A stretch of DNA of 64,000 nucleotides, from NCBI GenBank assembly GCA_900466875.1, contig UBNQ01000023.1, positions 62,001-126,000 on the forward strand, written 5' to 3'. The position numbers were made by a program, and so were the translations under genes. The DNA comes from Hyphomicrobiales bacterium (GTDB lineage: Bacteria > Pseudomonadota > Alphaproteobacteria > Rhizobiales > Rhizobiaceae). The notes under the pieces are model-generated. The model ran no database searches. It was not told the origin of the DNA and was given only the letters and a program-made list of their open reading frames with translations. How positions within the stretch are numbered: position 1 is the stretch's first letter; each line of letters starts with the position of its first letter. Of this stretch, positions 7,695 through 17,031 are shown piece after piece.

Positions 7695-8111
7695 TCAGCG
7701 CGATTTCCAGGCCACCACCATCAGGCCGCCGATGACGGTGATGTGCTCCATCACCACATAGAATTCCAATGTCCTGAACGGTTCTTCCATCGTCCAGAAG
7801 TTATGCACGAGCGGGATCGTCAGCGCCGTGAACACGCCGAGCGCTCCGGCGCCGAGCCATGTCCAGCGGTTGAGGATGACAAACAGCGAACCACCGATCT
7901 GGGTGATGATCGTCGCGATGTTGAAGGCGGTCGCGGGCTCCAGCCCGAAATGCGCCATCTCCGCAACTCCGCCGTTGAAGTCGATAAGCTTCGACAGGCC
8001 GCTTGCCCAGAATGCGAATGTCAGAAGTATGCGTGCGAGGTAGCCGAACCAGCTCGAACTGGTCAGCACCCCGACCGGATTGCCGAATGATGAAGTCTGT
8101 GATGTAGCCAT
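7695..8111 (-). CDS. DoxX-family inner-membrane protein
   Basis: A 138-residue protein with four predicted transmembrane helices and the DoxX hallmark in its first membrane segment (LARILLTFAFWASGLSKL). I chose the ATG at 8111 because GGGGGAC lies just upstream; an upstream ATG at 8138 adds nine non-conserved residues. Members of the DoxX superfamily are small membrane proteins associated with thiosulfate:quinone oxidoreductase, or with oxidative-stress complexes in actinobacteria, but most are uncharacterised. The gene is convergent with the L,D-transpeptidase and lies downstream of a dehydrogenase gene on the same strand, separated by about 90 bases. Confidence 0.85.
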   Translation of the reverse strand: MATSQTSSFGNPVGVLTSSSWFGYLARILLTFAFWASGLSKLIDFNGGVAEMAHFGLEPATAFNIATIITQIGGSLFVILNRWTWLGAGALGVFTALTIPLVHNFWTMEEPFRTLEFYVVMEHITVIGGLMVVAWKSR

Positions 8112-8203
8112 GATGTCCCCCATAGGCTTGCGGGACAATCATAGCGGGAAATTTGCGGTTTGATAAGTATGCCGATGAGGCTGCTTACCCACCGCTCTCG
8201 GCT

Positions 8204-9220
8204 TTAGAAGCCGGACAGCACAAGCTTGCCGCGGGTCTTGCCGCTTTCGATCAACGCGTGTGCGGCCATGAGGTTTTTTGCGTTGATCGGCCCCAGCACA
8301 TCGGACAGCGTCGTCTTGATCTTTCCGGCATCCACCAGTTCCGCCACCTGGGTCAGAAGCTTGTGCTGTTCGATCATGTCCGCGGTCTGGAAGACCGGCC
8401 GGGCGAACATCGTCTCCCAGTGGATCGACAGCGCCTTGCGCTTGAACTGGCGCACGTCGACCGGCTCCTTCGGGTCGTCGATCAGCCCAAGCCGGCCCTG
8501 CGGCGCGATGAGTTCCAGAATGTCGCCGATATGCTGCGAGGTCTCCGTGATCGAAAAGACGAAGGCCGGTGCGCCGATCGCCAGATCCGCAATCTGTTTG
8601 GCAAGCGGCTTGGAATGATCGAGCATGTGATGCGCGCCGAGCTGCCTGATCCAGTCCTGGGTTTCAGGCCGCGATCCGGTTGCGATCACGGTGACGTCGG
8701 AAAGCTCGCGCAAGAGCTGGATGGCGATCGAGCCGACACCGCCGGCCCCGCCGATCAGCAGCACCGCATTCCAGGCGCTCGCCACCTTGTCCTGAACGCG
8801 CATTCGGTGAAACAGCGTCTCGTAGGCGGTGATTGCCGTGAGCGGCAGTGCCGCCGCCTGTTCAAAACTCAGCGTCTTCGGTTTTGCGCCGACGATCCGC
8901 TCGTCGACCAGATGGAGTTCGGCATTGGTTCCCTGCCGGTTGATCGCACCGGCATAATAGACCTCGTCGCCCGGCTTGAAGAGCTTGACGTCCGGGCCGA
9001 CCGCCTTGACCACACCGGCTGCGTCGTAACCGAGGACCTTGTACTGGCCGGGTTCGAGAACCGCGTTCCTGCGGGTTTTGGTATCGACGGGATTGACCGA
9101 AATCGCCTTGATCTCGACAAGCAGATCGCGGCCCTTGGCCTCCGGCATCGGCAGGTCGATGTCGAGGAGTGCAGTCTCGGACGAAATCGGCTGGTTCTGG
9201 TTGAAGCCCACGGCGCGCAT
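8204..9220 (-). CDS. Zinc-type alcohol dehydrogenase-like / quinone oxidoreductase (MDR superfamily)
   Basis: A 338-residue medium-chain dehydrogenase/reductase. The N-terminal GroES-like domain (1-125) has the start VGFNQNQPI and SVNPVDTKTRR typical of the family named zinc-binding alcohol dehydrogenase family 1, and the Rossmann domain carries the NADPH-binding GGAGGVGSIAIQL loop at about 157-169. The cysteine and histidine ligands of the catalytic zinc of true alcohol dehydrogenases are not present in the expected places, so it probably acts as an NADPH-dependent quinone or enone reductase. It is transcribed alone or with the MFS gene upstream on the same strand; no substrate clue is available. 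Confidence 0.88.
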   Translation of the reverse strand: MRAVGFNQNQPISSETALLDIDLPMPEAKGRDLLVEIKAISVNPVDTKTRRNAVLEPGQYKVLGYDAAGVVKAVGPDVKLFKPGDEVYYAGAINRQGTNAELHLVDERIVGAKPKTLSFEQAAALPLTAITAYETLFHRMRVQDKVASAWNAVLLIGGAGGVGSIAIQLLRELSDVTVIATGSRPETQDWIRQLGAHHMLDHSKPLAKQIADLAIGAPAFVFSITETSQHIGDILELIAPQGRLGLIDDPKEPVDVRQFKRKALSIHWETMFARPVFQTADMIEQHKLLTQVAELVDAGKIKTTLSDVLGPINAKNLMAAHALIESGKTRGKLVLSGF

Positions 9221-9284
9221 CGATCATCTCCCTTGCTGTTTTCGGGAAAAGATGGCGCGAAGCTGGTCCGGGCGCAAGGAGCGA

Positions 9285-9315
9285 TGGGCCGCACCTGGTA
9301 CGGCCCACTTTTTTC
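9285..9315 (+). terminator. Hairpin plus U-run facing the plus strand
   Basis: TGGGCCG (9285-9291) pairs with CGGCCCA (9301-9307), followed directly by C and six T on the plus strand. Both flanking genes run on the minus strand, so the U-run faces the wrong way for them. It may still slow the end of the MFS transcript as a simple hairpin. See findings. Confidence 0.5.
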
Positions 9316-10539
9316 TCAGACGTGACCGGTCTTGCGCTCAAGCCAGACCGATACGAAGAACACGCCAAGCCCGAACAGCGAGAGGACCGCGCCGACATAG
9401 CCGGTTGCGGCATAACCCCAACCCCAGGCGATGACGAGACCGCCGAGTGCCGCGCCGAGCGCATTGGCGATATTGAAGGCCGAGTGATTGGAGGCGGCCG
9501 CCAGCGTCTGTGCGTCGGCCGCGACATCCATCAACCGTGTCTGCAGCGCGGGACCGGGGGCAAAACCGCAGCCGACCAGAAAGACAGTGATGTAGAGTAC
9601 GATCGGGTAGTGGGCGAAATTCGCGAAGATCAGCATCACCACGATATAGAACACCATCGACCAGCCGATCGTGCCCTTCAGCGAGATATCGGCAAGCCGG
9701 GACCCGACGATATTGCCGACATTCATGCCGATGCCGAACAGCGCCAGGACGACCGCAACCATGCCGACCGGCAGGCCGGCCGTTTCGGTCGTCGTCGAGG
9801 CGATGTAGCTGAACACCGAGAACATGCCGCCGAAGCCGACCGCCGCGATGCCGAGCGTCAGCCAGACCTGCGGCTTGGCGAATGCGCTGAGTTCGCGCAG
9901 GATGCTCGCGCCTTCCTGCACCTTGTCCTTCGGCTTGAAATACCAGACGAGCGCGACCGTCAGTGCACCGATGCCGCCGACCAGATAGAAGGCCGCGCGC
10001 CAGGAAAGCATCTGTCCCATGAAGGTTGCAAGCGGTGTGCCGAGCAGCGTTGCGATCGTCAGCCCGAGCATGATACGGCCCACGGCGCGCGCGCGTTTGT
10101 TCGGCGGCACCATGGACGCGGCCACCAGCGACGCGACACCGAAATAGGCGCCATGGGGCAGGCCGGTGAGGAACCGCAGGAAGGTGAAACTCCAGAAATC
10201 CGGCGCCATCGCCGACAGGATATTGCCGGCGGCAAAGACGCCCATCAACCAGAGAAGCAGCGTGCGGCGCGGCACCCGGGCCGAAAGAACCGCGATGATC
10301 GGCGCACCGACGACGACGCCGAGCGCATAGGCGCTGATCACGTAACCCGCCATCGGGATGCTGACTTCGAAGGTCTTTGCCACATCCGGCAAAAGGCCCA
10401 TGATGACGAATTCGCCGGTGCCAATGCCGAAGCCGCCCACCGCAAGGGCGAACGTGATCAGCAGGACGGCGACCGGAGAAAGAGTGTGAGGCTCGGACGC
10501 AGAGCGTGCCGCATCCATGGAATGTACGCTGTCGGTCAT
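9316..10539 (-). CDS. MFS transporter, AraJ/YdhP-type drug or sugar efflux family
   Basis: A 407-residue major facilitator with twelve predicted helices and a short cytosolic N-terminus. The loop between helices 2 and 3 reads LSARVPRRTLLLW, matching the MFS G-x3-D-R-x-G-R-R loop in degenerate form; the family marker GTGEFVIMGLLPDVA (near 41-55) is characteristic of the AraJ/SotB/YdhP (DHA1) group of exporters. Substrates in this group include arabinose, purine nucleosides and drugs and cannot be deduced here. No regulator adjoins it; the 264-base region upstream is shared with the divergent lipid kinase gene and shows no clear operator. Confidence 0.88.
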   Translation of the reverse strand: MTDSVHSMDAARSASEPHTLSPVAVLLITFALAVGGFGIGTGEFVIMGLLPDVAKTFEVSIPMAGYVISAYALGVVVGAPIIAVLSARVPRRTLLLWLMGVFAAGNILSAMAPDFWSFTFLRFLTGLPHGAYFGVASLVAASMVPPNKRARAVGRIMLGLTIATLLGTPLATFMGQMLSWRAAFYLVGGIGALTVALVWYFKPKDKVQEGASILRELSAFAKPQVWLTLGIAAVGFGGMFSVFSYIASTTTETAGLPVGMVAVVLALFGIGMNVGNIVGSRLADISLKGTIGWSMVFYIVVMLIFANFAHYPIVLYITVFLVGCGFAPGPALQTRLMDVAADAQTLAAASNHSAFNIANALGAALGGLVIAWGWGYAATGYVGAVLSLFGLGVFFVSVWLERKTGHV

Positions 10540-10803
10540 GATACCGGATCTGTTTTTGAATGATGGCGGACAGGGTGGTGCCTGTCGGATCGTCCCAAGG
10601 CGGCCAGGCAGCCGGCCTCTGACGCGAACCTAGCATGTCGTTGTGCACTGCGGTAGAAAAACATTGGATTTCGTCAAATTTTCATACGGGAACGGCATCT
10701 CTTCTGCTCATAGCGCCGTGTCTTGCACTTGATAAGCCTGGCTGTCGCAACCATTTGCTGATCCACCCGTTATCACGCCGCCTCATTTCAAATCAGGTAT
10801 TTC

Positions 10804-11742
10804 ATGAACCTCTATGCAGTCTTCAACCGCGACGGCGGGACGTTTCGAACGACAGACATGGACGCCTATTGCGCCCATGCGCTGAGGGCGTTCGAAGGCG
10901 CAGGGCATGAGATCGAATGCCATGTCGTTTCCGGCGACAAGGTTGTCGAGACGATGGAAAAGGCGGCCTCGCTTTCCGGCGTCGATGGACTGATCGCCGG
11001 CGGTGGCGACGGCACGATTTCCGCTGCCTCCTCGATTGCCTGGAAGAGCGGCATCGCGCTTGGCATCGTTCCGGCCGGCACGATGAACCTGTTTGCCCGC
11101 TCGCTGAAGATCCCGCTGGATATCTGGGAGGCCATCGACGTTCTTTCCCACTCGCATGTCCGCGATGTCGATATCGCCAGCGCCAATGGCCGAAGCTTCG
11201 TCCACCAGTTTTCCGCCGGCCTGCATGCCCGCATGGTGCGTTACCGCAATTCCATGACGTTTGCGTCGAGGCTCGGAAAAATCCGCGCCAGCACCCGCGC
11301 CGCCATCGGCGTCATGCTCAACCCGCCGGAATTCGAAGTCGAATTTACCGCAGAGGGCAAGAGTGGCGTGCGCCGGGTATCGGCAATTTCGGTATCCAAC
11401 AACGAGTTCGGCACCGATGCGCTGATGTATGCCGATGACGTCACGCAAGGCCATCTCGGTTTCTACATCGCCGATCCGCTGACGCCGGCCGGCGTGGCGA
11501 AACTCACGCTCGATATCCTGCGCGGCCGCCTGAAGGACAACGAATCGGTGACGGCGATGACCGTCACCGAGCTGGAACTGCATTTCCCCCGCCACCGCAA
11601 GGATGTCCGCTGCGTCATCGACGGCGAGCTGCTGCCGATGGAACGCGATATCCTGCTGAAAATCCATGCGGGCGAACTGAAGGTTCTCGTCGATCAGCTT
11701 CCGCAGAAGGACATCGGGGAGCAGAGCGGCAGCGGCATCTGA
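10804..11742 (+). CDS. Diacylglycerol/lipid kinase-family protein (DAGK catalytic domain)
   Basis: A 312-residue soluble kinase of the DAGK_cat (YegS/sphingosine kinase-like) family that phosphorylates a lipid hydroxyl using ATP. The nucleotide-binding motif GGGDGT is at 66-71 and the following PAGTMN motif at 90-95; the C-terminal beta-sandwich has the conserved VIDGEL(L) stretch around 278-283, where substrate contacts are made. Length matches bacterial members. It reads convergently with the MscS channel, with only 7 bases between stop codons. The actual lipid (diacylglycerol, ceramide or another) cannot be told from sequence. Confidence 0.88.
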   Translation: MNLYAVFNRDGGTFRTTDMDAYCAHALRAFEGAGHEIECHVVSGDKVVETMEKAASLSGVDGLIAGGGDGTISAASSIAWKSGIALGIVPAGTMNLFARSLKIPLDIWEAIDVLSHSHVRDVDIASANGRSFVHQFSAGLHARMVRYRNSMTFASRLGKIRASTRAAIGVMLNPPEFEVEFTAEGKSGVRRVSAISVSNNEFGTDALMYADDVTQGHLGFYIADPLTPAGVAKLTLDILRGRLKDNESVTAMTVTELELHFPRHRKDVRCVIDGELLPMERDILLKIHAGELKVLVDQLPQKDIGEQSGSGI

Positions 11743-11749
11743 ACCGGTA

Positions 11750-14110
11750 TCAGGCAGATGCGACCGGCGCGAGCGGCGGAAGCATCGTCGCGGCCGCCGC
11801 ATCGTCATGGATCGTGTCGCCGCGCGACCTCACCGTCACCGCATTGGAGGCGAATTCCAGCCCTGCCGCCTTGCAGGACGAGATCAGCCTCTTGATCGCC
11901 TCGCGCTTGATGATGCTCGGATTGCCCGGCAGCGAGGTGAACTTGAAGCGCACCACGATCGAGGTCTCGGTAATATCCTGAATGCCCTGCATCTTCAGCG
12001 GCACGAGGAAATCCGCGCCGAATTCCGGATCGTCGAGCATTGAGATGCCGACCTTCTTGGCCGTCTTGCGGATCAGTTCGGGATCGCTGTCCCGCTCGAA
12101 CTTCAGCTGGAACTTGATCGTGCCCCAGTCGCGGCTGTAATTGCTGACCGAGCTGATCTGCCCGAAAGGAACCGTGTGAACCGGGCCATTGTGATGGCGC
12201 AGCCGAACCGAGCGGATGGCGATCTGTTCCACCGTGCCCTGCTGGCTGCCGGTGCTGATATATTCGCCGATGCGAAAAGCATCTTCGGCGATGAAGAAGA
12301 TGCCGGAGACGATATCCTTCACCAGCGCCTGCGAGCCGAAGGACAAAGCCAGACCCAGCACGCCGAAACCGGCAAGCAGCGGCGCAACGTTGACGCCAAG
12401 CGCGCTCAGCACAACCAGCGCCCCGACGGCCAGCACGGCTCCGAGCGCCAGATTGCGCACCACCGGCATCGCCGTCGACAGCCGGCTGGTCTGGCGTTTT
12501 TCGTTCTGGTCTTCGTGCCCCGGCAGCATGATGGCGGGCGAGGGGGCAAGCGCTTCCGAATAACGCCAGATGAAACTCGCCACCGCCCAGCTTGCCACGA
12601 TCGCAAGGCTCAACCGTTCGAGCCAGAGGATCCAGCCCGTCGCATCCGCCGCCTGTCCGCCCATGAAGGGTGACCAGATGGCCGTGATGAGATGCAAGCC
12701 ACCGATCCAGACCGCCCCGGCGCACAGCACTCTCAGGCTTGCCAGAAGCGAGGATGCGAGGCCCGCGCCGTGAACCCGTTCATGATGCCGGGTGATATCG
12801 TCGACGAGCGCATGCGCCCCGAGCGCCAGGATCGGCAGCGCCAGCAGGGCCATCTGCGTCGTACCGGCGGCAAAGATCCAGCGGGCGCTGTTCGGCGTTC
12901 CGGCAAACAGCACGCAGATCAGCCACAGCGCCAGCGCCGTGACGACGTAGAATTCCGGCAAGAGATTTCCCGCCGCCCGGCGCACGATGCCGGGATTATG
13001 GCTGATGAAGGCATCGCGGATATCGTTGCGCCCGCCGATGAACCAGACGAGTTTCAACAGCGTCAGCAGCGTATTGCCGGTCAGGAACCAGCCGTCGATG
13101 ACCAGCCTGTCTATCCCGATACTGTCGGCAAGGCGCGCCATCTCGGCCAGCGCCGCGCTGATCAGCCCATAGGTCACCAGCATGCGGAAGTGCCATTGCG
13201 GTCTGCGGATCGGCACGAGGCTGCGCCCGTCGCGGTTTTTCTTGAACAACAGCCGGGCAAGCGACACATAAAGCGACGCGACGATGACAGCGGTGACGAT
13301 GCCCCGCACCATCTGCGCCGTGGCTTCCCCCGGTGTCCCGATGAGGTCGAGGGCAAACCGCGCTGCCATGAGGAAAAACGCGATCGAGGCGAGATCGCCG
13401 ATCATCCGCTTCAGGCTCTGCCCGATGATACCGGTAACCCGCAAAGCCTGTGGGGTCTCGCGAGTGATGACGCCTGCGATCAGCCGCCGCAGGATGAGCG
13501 TCGCTGCCGCCGCGGCTGCGATCGTGGCAAGGGCGAGAACCAGCACACGCCCATGGCTGCTGCCTTCCTCGGTAAGCTTGTCGTCGGCCATCACCATCGC
13601 CGTGGGCAGGCTGCCGACACCGGCAAGCGCGGTTGTCGCGCCGCGCATGAAGGCCGCCGAAAACTGGCTCCACTTCGCCATGCCCATATCGGTCGCCATC
13701 ATTTCAGGCGTCGGGGTCATCGGCGCGGGAGCGGAAGCCGGAGCCTGAGTTGGTGGCGGCGCAGCGGCTGCGTTCGCAGATGTAGGTGTCGCCGGTGGTT
13801 GGGAAGCAGGCACGGCACCGTTCGTTGCGGCGGCCGCGTTATCGGTTGGCGTCGGGCCGGATACGACGGCAGCCGGTTGTGCGGCGATTGTGCCTCCCGA
13901 TGAGGTCGCCGTTGCCTGCCCGACTTCGATCGCCACGGCCCGACCGCTTCGTGTCGCAAAATCGAGAATCTGCTCGACATCGGCAGTGCTCTGGCCGGGA
14001 TGGACGATGATCTTGAGCGGTATGTCGTCAGCTCTGGAAATACTGCCAGAGGCGACAGTGAAGACGAGAGCGATAAAGGCGGTGCGAAGAAATGCGAAAA
14101 TCATGTCCAT
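11750..14110 (-). CDS. Large mechanosensitive channel of the MscS family
   Basis: A 786-residue membrane protein with a signal peptide (residues 1-27, ending SRA), a periplasmic region that includes a Pro/Ala/Thr-rich low-complexity linker (about 90-150), about eleven hydrophobic helices, and a C-terminal MscS core. The pore helix region GFGVLGLALSFGSQALVKDIVSGIFF and the beta-domain follow in order, with the usual EDAFRIGEYI entrance to the soluble vestibule. Such large MscS-like proteins (YbdG/MscK size class) open on osmotic downshock. I chose ATG 14110 because it gives a compact signal peptide; an ATG at 14161 would add 17 residues before it. A possible second start lies two codons later at 14104. 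Confidence 0.88.
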   Translation of the reverse strand: MDMIFAFLRTAFIALVFTVASGSISRADDIPLKIIVHPGQSTADVEQILDFATRSGRAVAIEVGQATATSSGGTIAAQPAAVVSGPTPTDNAAAATNGAVPASQPPATPTSANAAAAPPPTQAPASAPAPMTPTPEMMATDMGMAKWSQFSAAFMRGATTALAGVGSLPTAMVMADDKLTEEGSSHGRVLVLALATIAAAAAATLILRRLIAGVITRETPQALRVTGIIGQSLKRMIGDLASIAFFLMAARFALDLIGTPGEATAQMVRGIVTAVIVASLYVSLARLLFKKNRDGRSLVPIRRPQWHFRMLVTYGLISAALAEMARLADSIGIDRLVIDGWFLTGNTLLTLLKLVWFIGGRNDIRDAFISHNPGIVRRAAGNLLPEFYVVTALALWLICVLFAGTPNSARWIFAAGTTQMALLALPILALGAHALVDDITRHHERVHGAGLASSLLASLRVLCAGAVWIGGLHLITAIWSPFMGGQAADATGWILWLERLSLAIVASWAVASFIWRYSEALAPSPAIMLPGHEDQNEKRQTSRLSTAMPVVRNLALGAVLAVGALVVLSALGVNVAPLLAGFGVLGLALSFGSQALVKDIVSGIFFIAEDAFRIGEYISTGSQQGTVEQIAIRSVRLRHHNGPVHTVPFGQISSVSNYSRDWGTIKFQLKFERDSDPELIRKTAKKVGISMLDDPEFGADFLVPLKMQGIQDITETSIVVRFKFTSLPGNPSIIKREAIKRLISSCKAAGLEFASNAVTVRSRGDTIHDDAAAATMLPPLAPVASA

Positions 14111-14230
14111 GGCCAACGTCCCCAACGACGCTGTCGCCTTCCGTACAGACCGGTGCGACAATCCGTACCTGCAATGTATATCAGCAAGATCGGCTCAGGC
14201 GAATGGGGTGGCTGATCGATTGATCGCCCC

Positions 14231-15562
14231 TCAAATCCTCGGCAGATAGGTCTGGTAATCGAAGTCGCTGACCGTGCGCAGGTAGGTGATCGCCTCCTTG
14301 CGCTTCGTATCGCCATAGAGCTTCTGGTAGCGTGCGCCGAAGACATCGCGGATAAACGGCGAGGCGGAAAAGTCCTCGACTGCTGTCAGGAAATCATGCG
14401 TCAGGTGTTTTGTGCCTTCAGGCGGCTCCTGGCCGGGCTCTGTCGGCAGGCCCGGATCAAGCGTTTCTTCAAGCCCCATCAGCATGCCGCCGAGAATGGC
14501 GGTTAAGAGCAGGTAGGGATTGGCGTCGGCACCCGCGACCCGGTGTTCGACACGCGCCGCAGGTCCCGAGGCATCGGGGATGCGCACGGCCGTGCCGCGA
14601 TGGCCGAGGCCCCAGTCGATATCCACCGGCGCAAACGACCCCGGCTGGAAACGGCGGTAGGAATTGGCAAACGGTGCAAAGATCAGCTGCGCATCGCGCA
14701 TCGTCTTCAGCATGCCAGCCGTGACGGACCTCAGCTTCACCGGATCGCTGCCCTTGGCGTCGAGAATGTTGTTGCCGTCACGGTCGATGATGCTGGCATG
14801 CACATGCAGGCCGGAACCTGCCTGATCGCCATAGGGTTTTGCCATGCAGGTGGATTTCAGCCCATGTTTTCGCGCCGCCTGTTCGGCAATGCGCTTGAGA
14901 TAGATGCAGTCGTCGGCGGCCGCCAGCGCATCGGCCCGATGCAGAAGATTGATCTCGAACTGGCCGGGGCCGAATTCGGCGGTCGTCGCATCGGCCGGGA
15001 TATCCTGCAGCTTCGCCCATGAGCGCACCGTCTGCAGATAATCGTCCAGCGCATCGACGGCGCCCATGTCGTAAAGCTGGAACCCGTTCGGCTGATCCCG
15101 ATACATCAGCTTTGCCGGCGGGCGCGGGCGGCCGGTCTCGCGCCAGTCGTCCTGCATCACATAGAATTCCAGTTCCGTCGCCACGACCGGCGTCAGCCCG
15201 TGCGCGTCAAAACGCTTGAGCAGACCGGCAAGGATCGCACGCGGATCCATGAAGCTCGGTGAACCGTCCATCTCGTGCATGGTCGCCAGAACCTGCGTGG
15301 AACCTTCCGGCCCCCAGGGCATCGGTGCCGCGCTGCGCTTGTCGGGAATGCATTGCCCGTCGGGATCGCCGATGGAGAGCGACAGGGCGGTAATATCGTC
15401 ATTGTCGTCGCCCCAGATATCCAGCGACTGGGTGGAGGAGGGCAGTCGCACGGCGCCGTCCCACACCTTCTTTTCCTTCGAGATCGGAATACGTTTGCCG
15501 CGCAGGTCCCCGTTCATGCCGACGAGCAGGATTTCGATATGGGGCTCAATGCGATCGGTCAT
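14231..15562 (-). CDS. Glutamine synthetase-family protein, gamma-glutamylpolyamine synthetase-like
   Basis: A 443-residue enzyme of the glutamine synthetase superfamily. The N-terminal beta-grasp domain (about 8-100) is followed by the catalytic domain with metal ligands visible in TELEFYVM (Glu130, Glu132), EFGPGQFEIN (near 195-205) and GSGLHVHASI (near 248-257). Length and the VGMNGDLRGKRIP start resemble PuuA-type gamma-glutamylputrescine synthetases and relatives acting on amines, and differ from the 470-residue GlnA with its adenylylation loop. The adjacent divergent gene is a class III aminotransferase, a pairing common in polyamine catabolic loci. The true amine substrate is an inference; GlnT/GlnIII-type activities are the alternative. 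Confidence 0.85.
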   Translation of the reverse strand: MTDRIEPHIEILLVGMNGDLRGKRIPISKEKKVWDGAVRLPSSTQSLDIWGDDNDDITALSLSIGDPDGQCIPDKRSAAPMPWGPEGSTQVLATMHEMDGSPSFMDPRAILAGLLKRFDAHGLTPVVATELEFYVMQDDWRETGRPRPPAKLMYRDQPNGFQLYDMGAVDALDDYLQTVRSWAKLQDIPADATTAEFGPGQFEINLLHRADALAAADDCIYLKRIAEQAARKHGLKSTCMAKPYGDQAGSGLHVHASIIDRDGNNILDAKGSDPVKLRSVTAGMLKTMRDAQLIFAPFANSYRRFQPGSFAPVDIDWGLGHRGTAVRIPDASGPAARVEHRVAGADANPYLLLTAILGGMLMGLEETLDPGLPTEPGQEPPEGTKHLTHDFLTAVEDFSASPFIRDVFGARYQKLYGDTKRKEAITYLRTVSDFDYQTYLPRI

Positions 15563-15641
15563 GAAGCGTCATCTCTAAGGTTGCGGAACCTCGTTCGTAA
15601 CCGATAAGAATTGACCGCACAATCTTCAGGAGAGCGACGCG

Positions 15642-17024
15642 ATGAACGACAAGCCGGCCATTTCCAATCTCCCCGTTTCCAATCTTGCCGCCATCGATGC
15701 AGCCCATCATCTCCATCCCTTCTCCGACATGAAGGAGCTCAACGCCAAGGGCACGCGCATCATCGAACGCGCCGAGGGTGTCCACATCTTCGATTCGACA
15801 GGCAAGAAATATCTCGATGCCTTTGCCGGCCTCTGGTGCGTCAATGTCGGTTATGGCCGCAAGTCGATTGCCGAAGCGGCCTACAGGCAGATGCAGGAAC
15901 TGCCCTATTACAACACCTTCTTCGGCACCACGACGCCGCCCGCTACGCTGCTTGCCCAAAAAATCGCCTCGAAGACCGGTGGCAAGATGACCCACGTCTT
16001 CTTCACCAATTCCGGCTCGGAAGCCACAGACACCTGGTTCCGCATCGCCCGCGTCTACTGGAAGGCGCTGGGCAAGCCGGAGAAGACGCAGGTGATTGCC
16101 CGCAAGAACGCCTATCACGGCTCCACCGTCGCCGGTGCCTCGCTCGGCGGCATGAAGCATATGCATGAACAGGGCAACCTGCCGATCGAGGGCGTCCATC
16201 ATATCGGCCAGCCTTATTGGTATGCCGATGGCGGCGATCTTTCTCCCGCCGAATTCGGCCTGAAAATGGCCCGTGAGCTGGAGACCAAGATCAACGAACT
16301 GGGCGAAGATCGCGTGGCCGCCTTTGTCGCCGAGCCGATCCAGGGTGCCGGTGGCGTCATCATCCCGCCGGACACCTACTGGCCGGAAATTGCCCGCATC
16401 TGCAAGGCCCGCAACATTTTGCTGATCTCGGACGAAGTCATCTGCGGTTTCGGCCGCCTGGGCTCATGGTTCGGCTACCAGCATTTTGGCGTGGAACCGG
16501 ATCTGGCGCCGATCGCCAAGGGCCTGTCCTCCGGTTACCTGCCGATCGGCGGCGTGCTGGTGTCGGATCGCGTCGCAGAGGTGATGGTCAACGAATTCGG
16601 CGATTTCGCCCACGGCTACACCTATTCCGGCCATCCTGTGGCAGCGGCCGCAGCGCTGGAAAACCTGCGGATCATCGAGGAAGAGGGATTGGTCGAGCGC
16701 GTCCGTGACGATATCGGGCCGTATTTCGCCGCCGCCTGGAAAAGCCTTGAGGATCACGATGTCGTCGGCCAGGCGGAAAACGTAGGCCTGATCGGCGGGT
16801 TGCAGCTTGCGGCAGATAAATCCACCCGCCGCCGTTATGCAAAACCCGACGATATCGGTTCGCTGGTGCGCAATCACTGCGTCGAGAACGGCCTGATCAT
16901 GCGCGCCACCGGCGACCGCATGCTGGCCTCGCCGGCGCTGACGATCAGCCGTTCGGAGGTCGATGAAGTGGTCGAAAAGCTCCGTGCTGCGCTCGATCAC
17001 CTGCGCGACACGGTGAAGGAATAG
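15642..17024 (+). CDS. Class III PLP aminotransferase, putrescine/polyamine:pyruvate type
   Basis: A 460-residue omega-transaminase. The PLP Schiff-base lysine is Lys293 in IAKGLSSGYLP, the pyridine-contacting Asp is Asp264 in ISDEVICGFGR, and the cofactor phosphate loop NSGSEATD is at 123-130. The wide-substrate subgroup that includes SpuC (putrescine-pyruvate) and beta-alanine-pyruvate transaminases shows the same SDEVICGFGRLGSWFG segment. It is divergent from a PuuA-like gene with 79 bases between starts, so one operator could control both. A ribosome site AGGAGAG precedes the ATG at a good distance. The polyamine assignment is by context; beta-alanine or taurine remain possible. Confidence 0.9.
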   Translation: MNDKPAISNLPVSNLAAIDAAHHLHPFSDMKELNAKGTRIIERAEGVHIFDSTGKKYLDAFAGLWCVNVGYGRKSIAEAAYRQMQELPYYNTFFGTTTPPATLLAQKIASKTGGKMTHVFFTNSGSEATDTWFRIARVYWKALGKPEKTQVIARKNAYHGSTVAGASLGGMKHMHEQGNLPIEGVHHIGQPYWYADGGDLSPAEFGLKMARELETKINELGEDRVAAFVAEPIQGAGGVIIPPDTYWPEIARICKARNILLISDEVICGFGRLGSWFGYQHFGVEPDLAPIAKGLSSGYLPIGGVLVSDRVAEVMVNEFGDFAHGYTYSGHPVAAAAALENLRIIEEEGLVERVRDDIGPYFAAAWKSLEDHDVVGQAENVGLIGGLQLAADKSTRRRYAKPDDIGSLVRNHCVENGLIMRATGDRMLASPALTISRSEVDEVVEKLRAALDHLRDTVKE

Positions 17025-17031
17025 ATCTCGC

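Noticed and set aside
12692-13903. A 403-codon plus-strand frame opposite the MscS channel
   Set aside because: Composition is basic and low in hydrophobic residues, typical of the antisense of a membrane-protein gene.
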